Source: Colivivens sp964452915 (GTDB taxonomy: Bacteria; Bacteroidota; Bacteroidia; Bacteroidales; Bacteroidaceae). Taken from it: a DNA stretch of 64,000 nucleotides. Both the position numbers and the translations under genes were made by a program. Of the stretch, positions 17,027-26,956 are shown one piece after another. The stretch lies in assembly GCA_964452915.1 (NCBI GenBank), contig CAYVNW010000004.1:26224-90223 (forward strand), given 5' to 3'. Each line of letters opens with the position of its first letter. Position 1 is the first letter of the stretch. The notes below the pieces were generated by a model. That model did no database searches. It was not told where the DNA came from and saw only the letters and a program-made list of their open reading frames with translations.

Positions 17027-18223
17027 ATGGTATTACCCGACGACTTTATAAATGAGATGGGAGGCATACTCGGACATGAGGGTGCAAGGTCTCTTGTCGA
17101 TGCACTTGGCAAGCCGGCTACCACCAGTATCAGATTAAACCGGAAGTTTGTTACGGACGAGACACGAGCTGAACTGGATACTATGCTCCATCAGTATGAA
17201 GCCACGTGCGTTCCTTGGTGCGAAGAAGGTTTTTACCTCACCGAGCGTCCTGCATTTATCATGGACCCTCTTTTCCATGCAGGTGCATACTATGCCCAAG
17301 AAGCATCGTCAATGTTTATAGCACACCTTATTAATATATATATAGGAAGCAAAGACGTAAACGTTCTCGATCTTTGTGCCGCCCCTGGAGGAAAGTCGAC
17401 ACTGTTACTTTCACTTCTTTCCGACAAGTCCACTTTAGTAGCCAACGAGATTGTACCCAAACGGGCGAGTATTCTTAAGGAAAACTTAAGTAAATGGGGA
17501 AATTCAAACGTCATTGTAACCAATAACAAACCTAAGGATTACAAAGAAATGGAGAACGTATTCGATCTCATACTTTGCGATGCTCCTTGCTCGGGTGAGG
17601 GAATGTTCCGGAAGGATGAAACGGCTGTTAACGAATGGTCATTACAAAATGTGGAGATGTGCCAGCGACGGCAAAGGGAAATAGTGGCAGACATATGGGA
17701 TTGCCTGAAACCCGGCGGACTTTTTATATATAGTACCTGTACATTTAATACTCGAGAAAATGAAGAGAATGTGAAATGGATAAGCGAAAACCTTGGTGCA
17801 GGCATTCTTCCCTGCTACCGGCAAGACGAATGGGGCATCAGTGGCAATCTCCTGCCGCACGAGTCGTTCGACTGCTGTCATTTTCTGCCGCACAAAGCAC
17901 GTGGCGAAGGGTTCTTTTGCGCCATTATGAGGAAAGACGGTGAGCATGACAACAAACAAATACGAATCACATCAAAAATGACGAGACGGCTGAAGTTGCT
18001 TTCACTCGTCAGTCGCACACAAGACAGCGTAGAACACGTGGACGTGGACAAGCCCACTGCACTTCAATACTTGAGGGGCGAGGCTGTAAAGCTTGGCCCG
18101 TCAGCGTCGCGTGGAATTGTAACTATCACATATAAACATATGCCATTGGGACAGGCTAAAAATATAGGAAGCAGAGCAAACAATCTCTATCCAAAAGAAT
18201 GGAGAATAAAAAAACAGCTATGA
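17027..18223 (+). CDS. RsmF-like rRNA cytosine-C5 methyltransferase
   Basis: A 398-residue SAM-dependent methyltransferase of the NOL1/NOP2/sun family. The SAM-binding start VLDLCAAPGGKST is at about residue 120. The two catalytic cysteine motifs are CDAPCSGEGMFRKDE (the motif IV PC cysteine) and YSTCTFNTRENEENV (the motif VI TC cysteine). The FRKD following the catalytic motif and the extra C-terminal RNA-binding region are typical of RsmF/YebU rather than RsmB. The C-terminal stop overlaps the next gene's ATG (ATGA), so the asparaginase is translationally coupled to it. Confidence 0.9.
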   Translation: MVLPDDFINEMGGILGHEGARSLVDALGKPATTSIRLNRKFVTDETRAELDTMLHQYEATCVPWCEEGFYLTERPAFIMDPLFHAGAYYAQEASSMFIAHLINIYIGSKDVNVLDLCAAPGGKSTLLLSLLSDKSTLVANEIVPKRASILKENLSKWGNSNVIVTNNKPKDYKEMENVFDLILCDAPCSGEGMFRKDETAVNEWSLQNVEMCQRRQREIVADIWDCLKPGGLFIYSTCTFNTRENEENVKWISENLGAGILPCYRQDEWGISGNLLPHESFDCCHFLPHKARGEGFFCAIMRKDGEHDNKQIRITSKMTRRLKLLSLVSRTQDSVEHVDVDKPTALQYLRGEAVKLGPSASRGIVTITYKHMPLGQAKNIGSRANNLYPKEWRIKKQL

Positions 18224-19263
18224 GACGAGTACTTATAATATATACCGGAGGTACTATCGGAATGATAAAAAACAGTTCTTCCGGAGCGTTGGAACCGTTT
18301 GATTTCAATCATCTACTAAAGCACATACCCGAGTTGGGAGCGTTTGACTTCCAAATTGATAACATTACGTTCAGTCATCCGATTGATTCTTCCGACATGG
18401 AACCGTCGCTATGGATTAAACTGGCACACATAATCCACGACCAATACGACGCCTACGAGGGATTCGTAATACTTCATGGTACCGATACCATGGCTTACAC
18501 GGCAAGTGCACTCAGCTTTATGCTTGAAAACCTCGGCAAGCCTGTCATACTTACAGGTAGTCAATTACCTATAGGAGTATTGCGAACTGACGGACGCGAG
18601 AACCTCATAACATCAGTGGAAATCGCCGCCGCTCACGACCGTGACAACAGACCAATAGTCCCGGAAGTATGCATCTTTTTCGGACAACACCTTTACAGGG
18701 GAAACCGGACCACAAAGGAAAACGCAGATAAATTCAACGCATTCACATCGTACAACTACCCTCCTTTAGCACGGGCGGGTATTCACATCGACTATTTCAC
18801 CGACCGCATTCTACGTCCATGTGCCGGTGCCAAGTTGCTGTTAAACACAAAACTTGACAACAGCGTCCTCGCACTTACACTTTTCCCTGGCATCAAAGAA
18901 AGCCTTATAGAACGAGTACTCCAAATGAAAGAAATCAAAGGAGTGGTTATGCGAACCTACGGTTCAGGCAATGCACCCACAAGCACGTGGTTTCTCAACG
19001 CACTGAGAAAAGCGACGGACGAAGGAAAGGTAATCGTCAACATAACCCAATGCCAAAGCGGGAGTGTGGAAATGGGAATGTACCGCACAGGAGTATCACT
19101 ACTCAAATCAGGAGTGGTTAGCGGACACGACATGACAGTCGAATGCGCAGTCACAAAACTTATGACTCTGCTTGGCAAAGGACAGACGGCCGATGAAGTA
19201 AGGAAACAAATGGAAACACCTATTGCAGGAGAAATCAGTTTAAAAAACAATATATGCGGGTAA
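18220..19263 (+). CDS. ansA: Type I (cytoplasmic) L-asparaginase
   Basis: A 347-residue enzyme hydrolysing asparagine to aspartate and ammonia. MRRVLIIYTGGTIGM carries the first catalytic Thr, and VILHGTDTMAYTAS the second Thr-Asp pair. There is no signal peptide, which fits the cytoplasmic type I enzyme. The start at 18220 is preferred over 18199 because its ATG overlaps the stop codon of rsmF as ATGA, a classical coupling arrangement. The substrate links it to the asnB region further along, though the two loci are separate. Confidence 0.94.
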   Translation: MRRVLIIYTGGTIGMIKNSSSGALEPFDFNHLLKHIPELGAFDFQIDNITFSHPIDSSDMEPSLWIKLAHIIHDQYDAYEGFVILHGTDTMAYTASALSFMLENLGKPVILTGSQLPIGVLRTDGRENLITSVEIAAAHDRDNRPIVPEVCIFFGQHLYRGNRTTKENADKFNAFTSYNYPPLARAGIHIDYFTDRILRPCAGAKLLLNTKLDNSVLALTLFPGIKESLIERVLQMKEIKGVVMRTYGSGNAPTSTWFLNALRKATDEGKVIVNITQCQSGSVEMGMYRTGVSLLKSGVVSGHDMTVECAVTKLMTLLGKGQTADEVRKQMETPIAGEISLKNNICG

Positions 19264-19310
19264 TAATATTTTTTCTTGCGAAACATAACCGTTGAATCAT
19301 TTTTTTTAAT

Positions 19311-19318
19311 TACCTTTG
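19311..19318 (+). promoter_or_regulatory. -7 element of the hypothetical gene at 19.4 kb
   Basis: TACCTTTG on the plus strand; the -33 region offers only GTTG at a short distance. Transcription would start near 19325. Confidence 0.5.
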
Positions 19319-19410
19319 CAGTACAATAAAATTGCGAAATGCCGACAAGTCGCTACCAAGCGATCTCCAACAAAAGCAAACGGCACTTAACATGCGGAAT
19401 TCTATCATAT

Positions 19411-19998
19411 ATGAATTTATACATAAGATATTTTGAGCAAGACACCATCGCCCATAACATGGACGAAGTAGTAGCGTTCCTTGAAACCATACACGATTTC
19501 AAGTACTCAGAGGAGGCAGTGAACCGTGTGAACCTCTACTACACATCAAACAACCTCTATCCGTTCCGCTTGAAAGTGAACTATTCCAACTACATACTCT
19601 TCCTCAAGACCGAGGCTGACACTATTGAGGAATTCAGGGAGATGGAACAAATCAAGAAAGCCCAAAAAGAAGCAGCGGGAGTTCAACATGTCCCAGAAAA
19701 GAGAAAATCCATCCTTGAATTGATGTCGGAACCAAACCCTGGATGGTATGAAGCTGCACTGACTTTCAAGCGTGTCGTGCCAATCCAATTTACAAACAAA
19801 TTCCAGTATCGCGACACGAGATTCAGGGTACGGCTTAAGGCAGGAAGTCCGATGGACTGCTATAACAAGATTGTAAATCACTTGCGTAACAGACAAGACG
19901 TAGATCAGCGTAGCCAGTTTCCGTCAGCTAAAAGTTCAAACTTCGAATACACATATTTAGGTAAAGAAGACCCTGAAGATGTTCATAATGATAATTAA
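19411..19998 (+). CDS. Conserved hypothetical protein
   Basis: A 195-residue soluble protein that I do not recognise. It begins MNLYIRYFEQDTIAHNMDE and contains an acidic N-terminal half and a region with KKAQKEAAG that could be helical and charged, then a C-terminal half with several short beta-like strands (VVPIQFTNKFQYRDTRFRVRL). No signal peptide, membrane helix or catalytic motif is visible. The frame is open back to 19339, but the ATG at 19411 is preferred because the first 24 codons of the longer form look like leader sequence; the longer form cannot be ruled out. It ends just before a strong terminator. Confidence 0.6.
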   Translation: MNLYIRYFEQDTIAHNMDEVVAFLETIHDFKYSEEAVNRVNLYYTSNNLYPFRLKVNYSNYILFLKTEADTIEEFREMEQIKKAQKEAAGVQHVPEKRKSILELMSEPNPGWYEAALTFKRVVPIQFTNKFQYRDTRFRVRLKAGSPMDCYNKIVNHLRNRQDVDQRSQFPSAKSSNFEYTYLGKEDPEDVHNDN

Positions 19999-20037
19999 AA
20001 ACAACAATAAAAAACTTTTTTGATAATCTTTCCGTGG

Positions 20038-20076
20038 AGTGCCCTAAGTTATTTCTCAACTTAAGGGCACTTTTTT
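20038..20076 (+). terminator. Strong intrinsic terminator
   Basis: Arms AGTGCCCTAAGTT (20038-20050) and AACTTAAGGGCACT (20058-20071), 13 bp with one bulged base, followed by a run of T. It closes the hypothetical gene at 19.4 kb. Confidence 0.9.
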
Positions 20077-20168
20077 ATAGATAAACGCATCCCTGCAACA
20101 TAATCATCTCATGCAGGCATGCACGAGAGAGAGAGACAGCATCCATAAATAAAAAAAACGAATTTTCT

Positions 20169-20199
20169 TTGTTTTGTTGACGTTTTGCGCTATCTTTGC
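20169..20199 (+). promoter_or_regulatory. Promoter of the cardiolipin synthase gene
   Basis: -33 TTTG (20169-20172) and -7 TATCTTTG (20192-20199), 19-base spacer, 21 bp before the ATG. Confidence 0.85.
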
Positions 20200-20220
20200 A
20201 TTTATTCTTAGCACAAACGG

Positions 20221-21636
20221 ATGGACATACTCTACAATATAATCATTGCATTATACGCGATACTCATTATGAGTACCATGATCGCTATACTATCCGAGAA
20301 CCGGCAGCCTACACGCACCATCGCCTGGTTGCTCGTTTTGTGGTTCTTACCCATTGTAGGCATCATTCTTTTCTTTTTCTTCGGACAACGAATACGGCAG
20401 CGCAGAAAACTTAGACGCAAATCGGTCTACAAGCTCACTAAGCACAAAAGCTTTGATGTGGAAGGGCAAAAGGACGACAGGGAAATTAAAGAGTTCGACA
20501 GGGTGGCACGTCTGTTCTACAATCAAGACCAAACTCCGGCTCTCAGAGCAGCAAACGTTGAGATATACCAAAGTGGGAAAGAATTCATCGACGCAATTCT
20601 CGATGCTGTAGCCCATTCCAAACACCACATACACTTCCTTTCATTCATATTCGAAGACGACAAAACAGGCAATATGGTAGCCGATGCACTGATTGAGAAA
20701 GCCAAACAAGGCATCGAAGTACGACTCATCTACGACTATGTAGGCAGCTGGCACTTTGGAGACAAAGTGTTCAGCCGCATGAAGAAAGGAGGAGTACAAG
20801 TCCACTCGTTCATGCCTGTGCGGTTTCCACGCCTCACAAGCCGTACCAACTATCGCAACCACCGTAAGATAATAGTGATCGATGGAACTACTGGCTTCAT
20901 TGGAGGTATGAACATAGCCGACAGATATGTATGGGGAACAAAGAAGCAAGCATGGCGTGACATACATACAAAAGTAACCGGCACAGTAGTCTGTGCTCTA
21001 CAACGCACGTTTCTTCTCGATTGGAGCTACGTGGCACACGAAAATGTTCCGTCATCCAGTACAGACTTCCCTGCTGCAACCGGAAATACCGACAACGGTC
21101 CAGTAGCGCAAATCGTGACAAGTAGTCCTGTTTCCGAGTGGCCCAACATCATGCAAGGCTACGTAAGCATACTGCTGAGCGCAAAGCACTATGTTTATAT
21201 GGAAACACCATATTTCATTCCTACTGAACCTATACTATCTGCTATGCGTACTGCAGCCCTCAGTGGTGTGGACATACGGCTGATGGTGCCGCGGCATAGT
21301 GACTCGAAAGTGATGGAATGGGTGACAAACTCAAACATATCCATCTTGGTAGAAGCTGGAGTGAAAGTATACCTATACCGACCAGCATTCAACCACTCAA
21401 AACTGCTCATAGCCGATGACTACCTCAGCACCTGCGGGTCGGCCAACATTGATGTTAGGAGTTTCGAGCAAAACTTCGAATGCAACATATTCTTTTACGA
21501 CCAGCCAACCGCCATGCGCTTCAAGGCGATATTTCTCGCTGATGAAAGGAAGTCAACACGGCTGAGCGACATTAGCAAGCCATTCCACATTCGCCTGTTC
21601 GAAGGCATAGTGCGGTTGTTAAGTCCACTACTTTAA
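20221..21636 (+). CDS. cls: Cardiolipin synthase
   Basis: A 471-residue inner-membrane enzyme of the phospholipase D superfamily that makes cardiolipin from two phosphatidylglycerols. Two N-terminal membrane helices (about residues 3-20 and 35-58) are followed by two HKD motifs: HRKIIVIDGTTGFIGGMN and HSKLLIADDYLSTCGSANID. The usual length of ClsA is about 480 residues. It has its own promoter and no clear operon partner; the next 600 bp contain no gene. Confidence 0.94.
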   Translation: MDILYNIIIALYAILIMSTMIAILSENRQPTRTIAWLLVLWFLPIVGIILFFFFGQRIRQRRKLRRKSVYKLTKHKSFDVEGQKDDREIKEFDRVARLFYNQDQTPALRAANVEIYQSGKEFIDAILDAVAHSKHHIHFLSFIFEDDKTGNMVADALIEKAKQGIEVRLIYDYVGSWHFGDKVFSRMKKGGVQVHSFMPVRFPRLTSRTNYRNHRKIIVIDGTTGFIGGMNIADRYVWGTKKQAWRDIHTKVTGTVVCALQRTFLLDWSYVAHENVPSSSTDFPAATGNTDNGPVAQIVTSSPVSEWPNIMQGYVSILLSAKHYVYMETPYFIPTEPILSAMRTAALSGVDIRLMVPRHSDSKVMEWVTNSNISILVEAGVKVYLYRPAFNHSKLLIADDYLSTCGSANIDVRSFEQNFECNIFFYDQPTAMRFKAIFLADERKSTRLSDISKPFHIRLFEGIVRLLSPLL

Positions 21637-22181
21637 ACAAATGCAATCCAAATATCCAATCATTCCAACATCTCGTTTTGTAATCCGGCACCCACCTTGC
21701 CGTCCTCTCGAGCAACACCGACTGACCAAATTTCAACCGCAAATCTAAGGGAGCAAAGCGAACGGATCTTCAGTACGCAACCGAGAGGCTATGATGCAGT
21801 GCTATAATGTCGGTTATACCTGTAAATCAGCGTATTCTGTAATCGTACAACCATAAGGGTAGTAAACGTACGTTCACTCGGTGCTTGGTCGTACGACCAT
21901 AGGGTGTGTGGACGTACGACCANNNNNNNNNNNNNNNNNNNNNNNNNNNNNNNNNNNNNNNNNNNNNNNNNNNNNNNNNNNNNNNNNNNNNNNNNNNNNN
22001 NNNNNNNNNNNNNNNNNNNNNNAACGGATAGTAAACGGTAGTAAACGGATTTGGAAACCGGCATACATAAACAGGGACCAACCAGATAGTGCAAGTAGAG
22101 GACTCATAGGCGCTTTATTTATGCCGTAATACTCCACAGGGTTCGCAATGAGTCCGTACACTTCCAAATTGTTCTGCGGAT
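21637..22181. other. Gene-free stretch with repeats and an assembly gap
   Basis: No coding region is supported here. The stretch 21838-21922 contains imperfect repeats of CGTACRACCATARGG, including GTCGTACGACCATAGGG and GGACGTACGACCA. Positions 21923-22022 are exactly 100 N, the usual placeholder for a gap of unknown size. Directly after the gap, AGTAAACGG occurs twice (near 22028 and 22037), echoing GTAGTAAACG before the gap. Confidence 0.85.
21838..22050. repeat. Short tandem/dispersed repeats flanking the scaffold gap
   Basis: GTAGTAAACG before the gap and AGTAAACGG twice after it share the core AGTAAACG. CGTACAACCATA, CGTACGACCATA and CGTACGACCA occur in the 85 bases before the gap. The arrangement suggests that a longer repeat array collapsed in assembly. 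Confidence 0.7.
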
Positions 22182-22223
22182 AAAAAAAGCCAGACAATTC
22201 TCACAGAGAGAAATGCCTGACTT
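22182..22223 (-). terminator. Terminator of hsp20
   Basis: On the minus strand the stem AAGTCAGGCA...TGTCTGGCTT (10 bp including two G-U pairs) is followed by TTTTTTT. It lies 32-73 bp after the hsp20 stop. Confidence 0.85.
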
Positions 22224-22254
22224 ATTCTCGTTTTATGTCAACAGACATTAAACG

Positions 22255-22683
22255 TTATCCAATTTCAATTGTCTTTTGCGACTTTTTGGTTTGCTCCTTA
22301 CGAGGAAGAGTTACATGCAATACACCATCTTCAACCTTAGCCTCTATCTTGTCTTTCTCAACATCGTCTGGCAAAGTCAAAGTCTGCTGATAGTTAGAAT
22401 AAGAGAACTCACGCCTCAAGTAGTGCTGTTTCTTGTCCTCATGTTTCTCATTCTCCTTGTGCTCCATCTTGATGACAAGGTTGTTGTCATTGTCAAGACT
22501 TACATTGAAATCTTTCTTAGTAGCACCTGGAGCGGCAAGCTCCAATTCGTATTCTTTTTCGGTTTCAGTTACGTTTATCGCCGGTGATGTAATATTAACT
22601 CTTGGCCAACGGCTGTCATCGAGCAAATCATCAAATGCATTGTCTAACCAATTGTCTTCTGAACGTAATACTGGAAATAACAT
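22255..22683 (-). CDS. Small heat-shock protein, Hsp20 family
   Basis: A 142-residue alpha-crystallin-type chaperone that holds unfolding proteins in the cytoplasm. The N-terminal MLFPVLRSEDNWLDNAFDDLL is the flexible arm. The alpha-crystallin domain follows, with SPAINVTETEKEYELELAAPG and the end motif VEDGVLHVTLPRKE. The tail KTIEIG contains the IxI motif used for oligomer assembly. The gene has an unusually good Shine-Dalgarno sequence for Bacteroidetes (GGAGG 8 bases before the ATG) and a strong terminator. It is divergent from the amidotransferase gene. Confidence 0.95.
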   Translation of the reverse strand: MLFPVLRSEDNWLDNAFDDLLDDSRWPRVNITSPAINVTETEKEYELELAAPGATKKDFNVSLDNDNNLVIKMEHKENEKHEDKKQHYLRREFSYSNYQQTLTLPDDVEKDKIEAKVEDGVLHVTLPRKEQTKKSQKTIEIG

Positions 22684-22691
22684 AAATCAAA

Positions 22692-22696
22692 CCTCC
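22692..22696 (-). promoter_or_regulatory. Strong Shine-Dalgarno sequence of hsp20
   Basis: GGAGG (extended TTGGAGGTTTG) on the minus strand, 8 bases before the ATG at 22683. Most genes in this window have no purine-rich site at this position, in line with what is known for Bacteroidetes, so this one supports the start and is unusual. Confidence 0.75.
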
Positions 22697-22926
22697 AATT
22701 TTTATTTTTATAAGTTCTTTGTTTATCTTCTTGGAGTGCTTCCGTCGTCCTCAGTTTCGTGTCTCGGACTTCCGAACTCCACAAAACATAATGCAATCTG
22801 CATGCCGAAAATCTTATACATCTTGCATTGTGGACAAATGTGGACAACGTGTCATTCAGAAAGTTAAAACTTTTAAGTATCGTGCCAATATTGCCTTGCT
22901 CCAAGGTTATTTCTACTTCCGTTCCT

Positions 22927-22956
22927 GTTGTCTTTCAAAATATTATTGTAAATTTG
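22927..22956 (+). promoter_or_regulatory. Promoter of the class I amidotransferase gene
   Basis: -7 TAAATTTG (22949-22956) with GTTG (22927-22930) at 18 bases, a one-mismatch -33 box. It fixes the start at 22986 rather than the longer open frame. The remaining 240 bp towards hsp20 show no further feature. Confidence 0.65.
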
Positions 22957-22985
22957 CACGATGCCAACAAAATAACAACACAAAC

Positions 22986-23696
22986 ATGAACAAACCATTG
23001 ATTGGAGTCGTACCGCTGGTCGATTCCGAACGCCAAAGCTACTGGATGCTACCCGGCTATATGAAAGCACTCGAAGAGGCGGGAGCTATCCCTGTGACCC
23101 TTCCACTGACTGACAACAATGAAACACTGGAACAACTCGCCTCGACAATAGACGGACTGTTGCTGACCGGAGGACATGATATATCTCCTTCGCTGTATGG
23201 CGAGTTACCTACCCCTCTGTGTGGCGAGCTATGCAAAGGACGTGATAACATGGAGGCCATACTGTTGCATCTCGCACTGCAATGGAACATACCGACATTC
23301 GGCATATGCCGCGGAATACAGTTCATCAATGCCTTTCTTGGAGGCACACTGTACCAAGACCAGCCTACAGAACATCCGTCGACAGTAGAACACCACCAGT
23401 CAGCCTCATACGACCGTCCAGTACACAGAGTCTGCATAATAAGCGACACACCACTGAGCGAGTTGCTAAAGACAGGCACACTTGAGGTCAATAGCTACCA
23501 CCATCAGGCAATAAAGCAAATTACCTCCTCGCTCAGACCTATGGCCATTGCCACTGACGGTATAGTTGAAGCAGTATACCACCCTAAGCACAAATTCCTA
23601 TGGGCAGTACAATGGCATCCCGAGTTTTCGTATTTAGTAGAGCCGTCAAGCCGCAAGCTGTTCAGCCGGTTTGTAAGTGCATGCAAGCACGAATGA
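22986..23696 (+). CDS. Peptidase C26 / gamma-glutamyl-gamma-aminobutyrate hydrolase-like class I glutamine amidotransferase
   Basis: A 236-residue cytoplasmic enzyme. MNKPLIGVVPLVDSERQSYWM and VTLPLTD...LDGLLLTGGHDISPSLYG are typical of PuuD-like peptidase C26 proteins. The nucleophile is Cys108 in TFGICRGIQFIN, and the catalytic His is in AVQWHPEFS near the C-terminus. The family hydrolyses gamma-glutamyl amides. The ATG at 22986 is chosen because the promoter lies just before it. It stands alone between hsp20 and the SusC operon. Confidence 0.88.
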   Translation: MNKPLIGVVPLVDSERQSYWMLPGYMKALEEAGAIPVTLPLTDNNETLEQLASTIDGLLLTGGHDISPSLYGELPTPLCGELCKGRDNMEAILLHLALQWNIPTFGICRGIQFINAFLGGTLYQDQPTEHPSTVEHHQSASYDRPVHRVCIISDTPLSELLKTGTLEVNSYHHQAIKQITSSLRPMAIATDGIVEAVYHPKHKFLWAVQWHPEFSYLVEPSSRKLFSRFVSACKHE

Positions 23697-23782
23697 CAAT
23701 ACCATAGAAGTGTACAGAGGGCAAAAACGCGACTGAGGCACTAACCATTTTTGAGTATTTTACAATATCTATCGTGTTTATA

Positions 23783-23814
23783 TTTGTTACAAATAACAAA
23801 ATCGATTAAATTTG
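23783..23814 (+). promoter_or_regulatory. Promoter of the SusC-SusD-M16-ChaN-CbiX operon
   Basis: -33 TTTG (23783-23786) and -7 TAAATTTG (23807-23814) with a 20-base spacer. Transcription would start near 23821, ahead of the ATG at 23857. Confidence 0.8.
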
Positions 23815-23856
23815 CAGCCGATTTATGTAACACCCAATTATAGGAATCCAAAACAC

Positions 23857-26800
23857 ATGACATTACACCTTATTTGCACATATGGCAGTTGCAATGCGAC
23901 CTTCAGAAACAACTCTGTCAGACTCATTGCTGCAGCATTGCTCTGCCTGTTATTCTGTACCAGCTCAATTGCGCAAAACGCCCAGTATGCACTGGTAGGA
24001 TACGTGAAAGACGAGAACAAAGAGCCTTTGATAGGGGCGGCAGTAAAAGTGGACGGAACGGACTACATGACCGCCACTGATCTTGACGGACGTTTCACGT
24101 TGAAAGGCTCATGGACAAAAGATGCAAAACTGATCATCACTTATATCGAATATGAGAAAACCGAAGTTGACATCAATGGACGCCAATACATCGAAATCAC
24201 GATGAAAGAAGACAACAACATGCTAAGTGAGGTTGTTGTGAAGGCGGAATCGAACGTCAACGCAATCGACCTGCGTAACAAAGCAGGTCAAGTACAATCA
24301 ATTGACATGAAACGCGTGGAGGCAAAGCCAATGATCGACTTTGCCCTATCACTACAGGGGCAAGTTCCGGGGCTTGTGGTTATCAACTCCGGTGAACTGG
24401 GCTCCACACCCAAAATACGAATTAGAGGCAACTCATCACTGCGAGCCGGTAATGCCACCAACGAGCCATTGTACGTGATGGACGGCAAAGTGATTTCTGC
24501 AGAAACGTTCTACAACCTGAACCCTCAAGATATCAAGGACATAAAAGTGTTGAAGGACGCAGCAGCCTGTGCTTTGTATGGTGTGAAAGCTGCCAACGGA
24601 GTGCTTGAGATAACATCTGAACGAGGTTATCAAGGTCGTACAACCGTGAGCTATAGCATGAACATCGGTCTAACCACACGCGGCAGACGTGGCATTAAGA
24701 TGATGGACTCGGCGGAAAAGCTCGAACTGGAACGGCTACTCCAAAGCACATCAACCCCAGGATACCTGTACAGTGAAGACTACTACCGCAAATATTTTTC
24801 AAACAACCCCGACCTGGAACTGCTGATAGCAGATGGTGAAAGCAAACTTGAAGATCTGCGGAACACACATACCGATTGGTTTAAGACACTGTTGCGCGAC
24901 AATCTGTACCAAAGGCACAACATTAGTATTAAAGGAGGTAATGAACAAACCACATACTATATATCCGGAAACTACTCATACCAAGGCGGACGAATCCGCG
25001 GAAACAGCAAAAACAAGATGGGAGTTAGAATGAACCTCGACAACCGCATAGGCAATATAGGCTATCTCATGATCAGTGTTGACGGAGGCTATTCAAAGAC
25101 ACGCACACCAAACGGTACAAGTTCAGACCCGACATCACTGATATACCAACTCAACCCATACGAGACAAAAACCGGCGAACTGTGGTCGTACCCCGGACAG
25201 ACATTTGACGACTTGATGCACCAATACGAAGCAGAATCAACCGACAAGAACGGTGGTGTAGGTGCAACACTCAACCTGACTCCTCTGCAAGGACTCGACA
25301 TAGCAGTGTCGGCGGGTTTGGACTTCCTGCTGAACGAAGGGTATCAGTTCACACCTTCAACAGCATACTCAGAGACCCACAGCGGACACCCCGAGATTGA
25401 ACGCGGAATCTACTCCAAATACAAGAATACGACAAGTAACATAACGACAAATACACGTGTCACATACAACCACACGTTTGCAGAGAAGCACGACTTGACC
25501 ATCGGAGCAAACATGGACTATTACCGCACAAATGTTGACGACGAGCTAATGAGAGGATACGGTGTGGGCACAATCAACTCTGCTGCCGCAATCAATCAGA
25601 GCCTCAGCGGAAACCGCCAGCCATACGTCAGTGCACCACGCGACAAAAGTGCCCAAATAGGTTTCGGTATCGTCGGGGGCTACACATTCGACAACACCTA
25701 CGATATATATGGGACTTTCAAGCGCGACGGTTCTTCAATTCTACCCAAAGACAAACGTTGGAACAACGCATGGGCAGTGGGCGCAGGATGGACGCCAAGC
25801 AACTACGACTTTTTAAAAGACAATAAAGTACTCACCCGACTCAACTTGAAGCTCTCATACGGAGTGACAGCAAACTTGAACGGAGTCTCAGTGTCATCAA
25901 CAGTCGCCAGTTTCCGCTATGCAACGACAAGCTACGAAAACCAACGGCCCCTCAACTTCCAACAGCTGTACAACAAAGACCTGGTACCGGAGCAAAACAA
26001 AAACTTCGACTGCGGAATAGGTTTTGACTTGTGGAACCGTCTGACATTTGAAATCACATATTATAACCGCCGCACCGATGAGGCACTGCTCGATGTTCCT
26101 ATACCAACTTCCACGGGCTTCACGTCATTGATGCGTAACATAGGAGTGTTGAGAAACAGAGGAGTGGAATTCAGTTTCAACGCCAAAATTATAGACAATT
26201 ACGACTGGCGGCTGAGCGTTGGTACGACACTGGCATACAACGACAACAAAGTACTTGACTTGTACTACACCGACAAGATATACTCCACAGAGGACGCACT
26301 GGTTCCAGATTACGAAATAGGAAAGAGCTACGATATGCTCTACGGCCCTGTATCACTCGGAATAAACCCACTCACTGGCTATCCCGTGTTCAGTACGCCA
26401 AACGGAGAGAAACAGGCTACGAACCACTCACCAAGGACGACGTGGTGGCACTCGGACATCTTACTCCTCCATACACAGGCACATTAAACCTTAGTTTCGC
26501 ATATAAGACACTCGAATTCGATGCCGACTTCTACTATGTGCACGGTGGCGTACAGCGTTTTAACTACAGCTATGTACGGACGAAAGACAACGCAAACATG
26601 AATGCGGTGTCCGGACAGACTGAAAAGATGTGGTTTCACCAAGGCGACGAGGACAAGATCTACTGGACTCCATTCTACACATCAGCCACGGCAGAAACCA
26701 ATATCGCCCTCTACCCAAACTCACGAACCATCGGCAAGAGCGATTACATGAAACTGTCGATGATCTCCATACGGTACAGAGTACCTGGCAAAAGGTTGCA

Positions 26801-26954
26801 AAAACGCTTGCCATTTATATCGTATGCTACAATCGGATTGCAAGGAAGTAATTTGTTCACATGGACCAACTACAAAGAAAGCGACCCGGAAAGCGGACAA
26901 TTGGCAGGTACCACACAGCCGGTATATACGTTTAACTTAAACCTGACATTCTGA
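23857..26954 (+). CDS. SusC/RagA-family TonB-dependent receptor, interrupted by one frameshift
   Basis: About 1030 residues if read across a single-base frameshift at about 26406-26412. The first part (to a stop at 26487) has a signal peptide (SVRLIAAALLCLLFCTSSIAQ region), a carboxypeptidase-regulatory-like domain (VGYVKDENKEPLIGAAVKV), a plug domain with GSTPKIRIRGNSSLRAGN and the SusC motif DIKVLKDAAACALYGVKAANGV, and most of the barrel. The second frame continues with GYEPLTKDDVVALGHLTPPYTG and ends LNLTF, the expected C-terminal barrel end. Adding one A to the AAA after GAG (26407-26409) restores the whole protein. It forms an outer-membrane import channel with the SusD-like protein next to it. 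The start at 23857 follows the promoter; the longer TTG frame begins inside the -7 box. Confidence 0.85.
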
Positions 26955-26956
26955 AC

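Noticed and set aside
21789..22197. Four apparent open frames across 21789-22197
   Set aside because: They run through the 100-N gap and have no meaning as proteins.
23812..23856. Longer SusC start at the TTG at 23812
   Set aside because: The codon lies inside the -7 box of the promoter, so it would be upstream of the transcription start.
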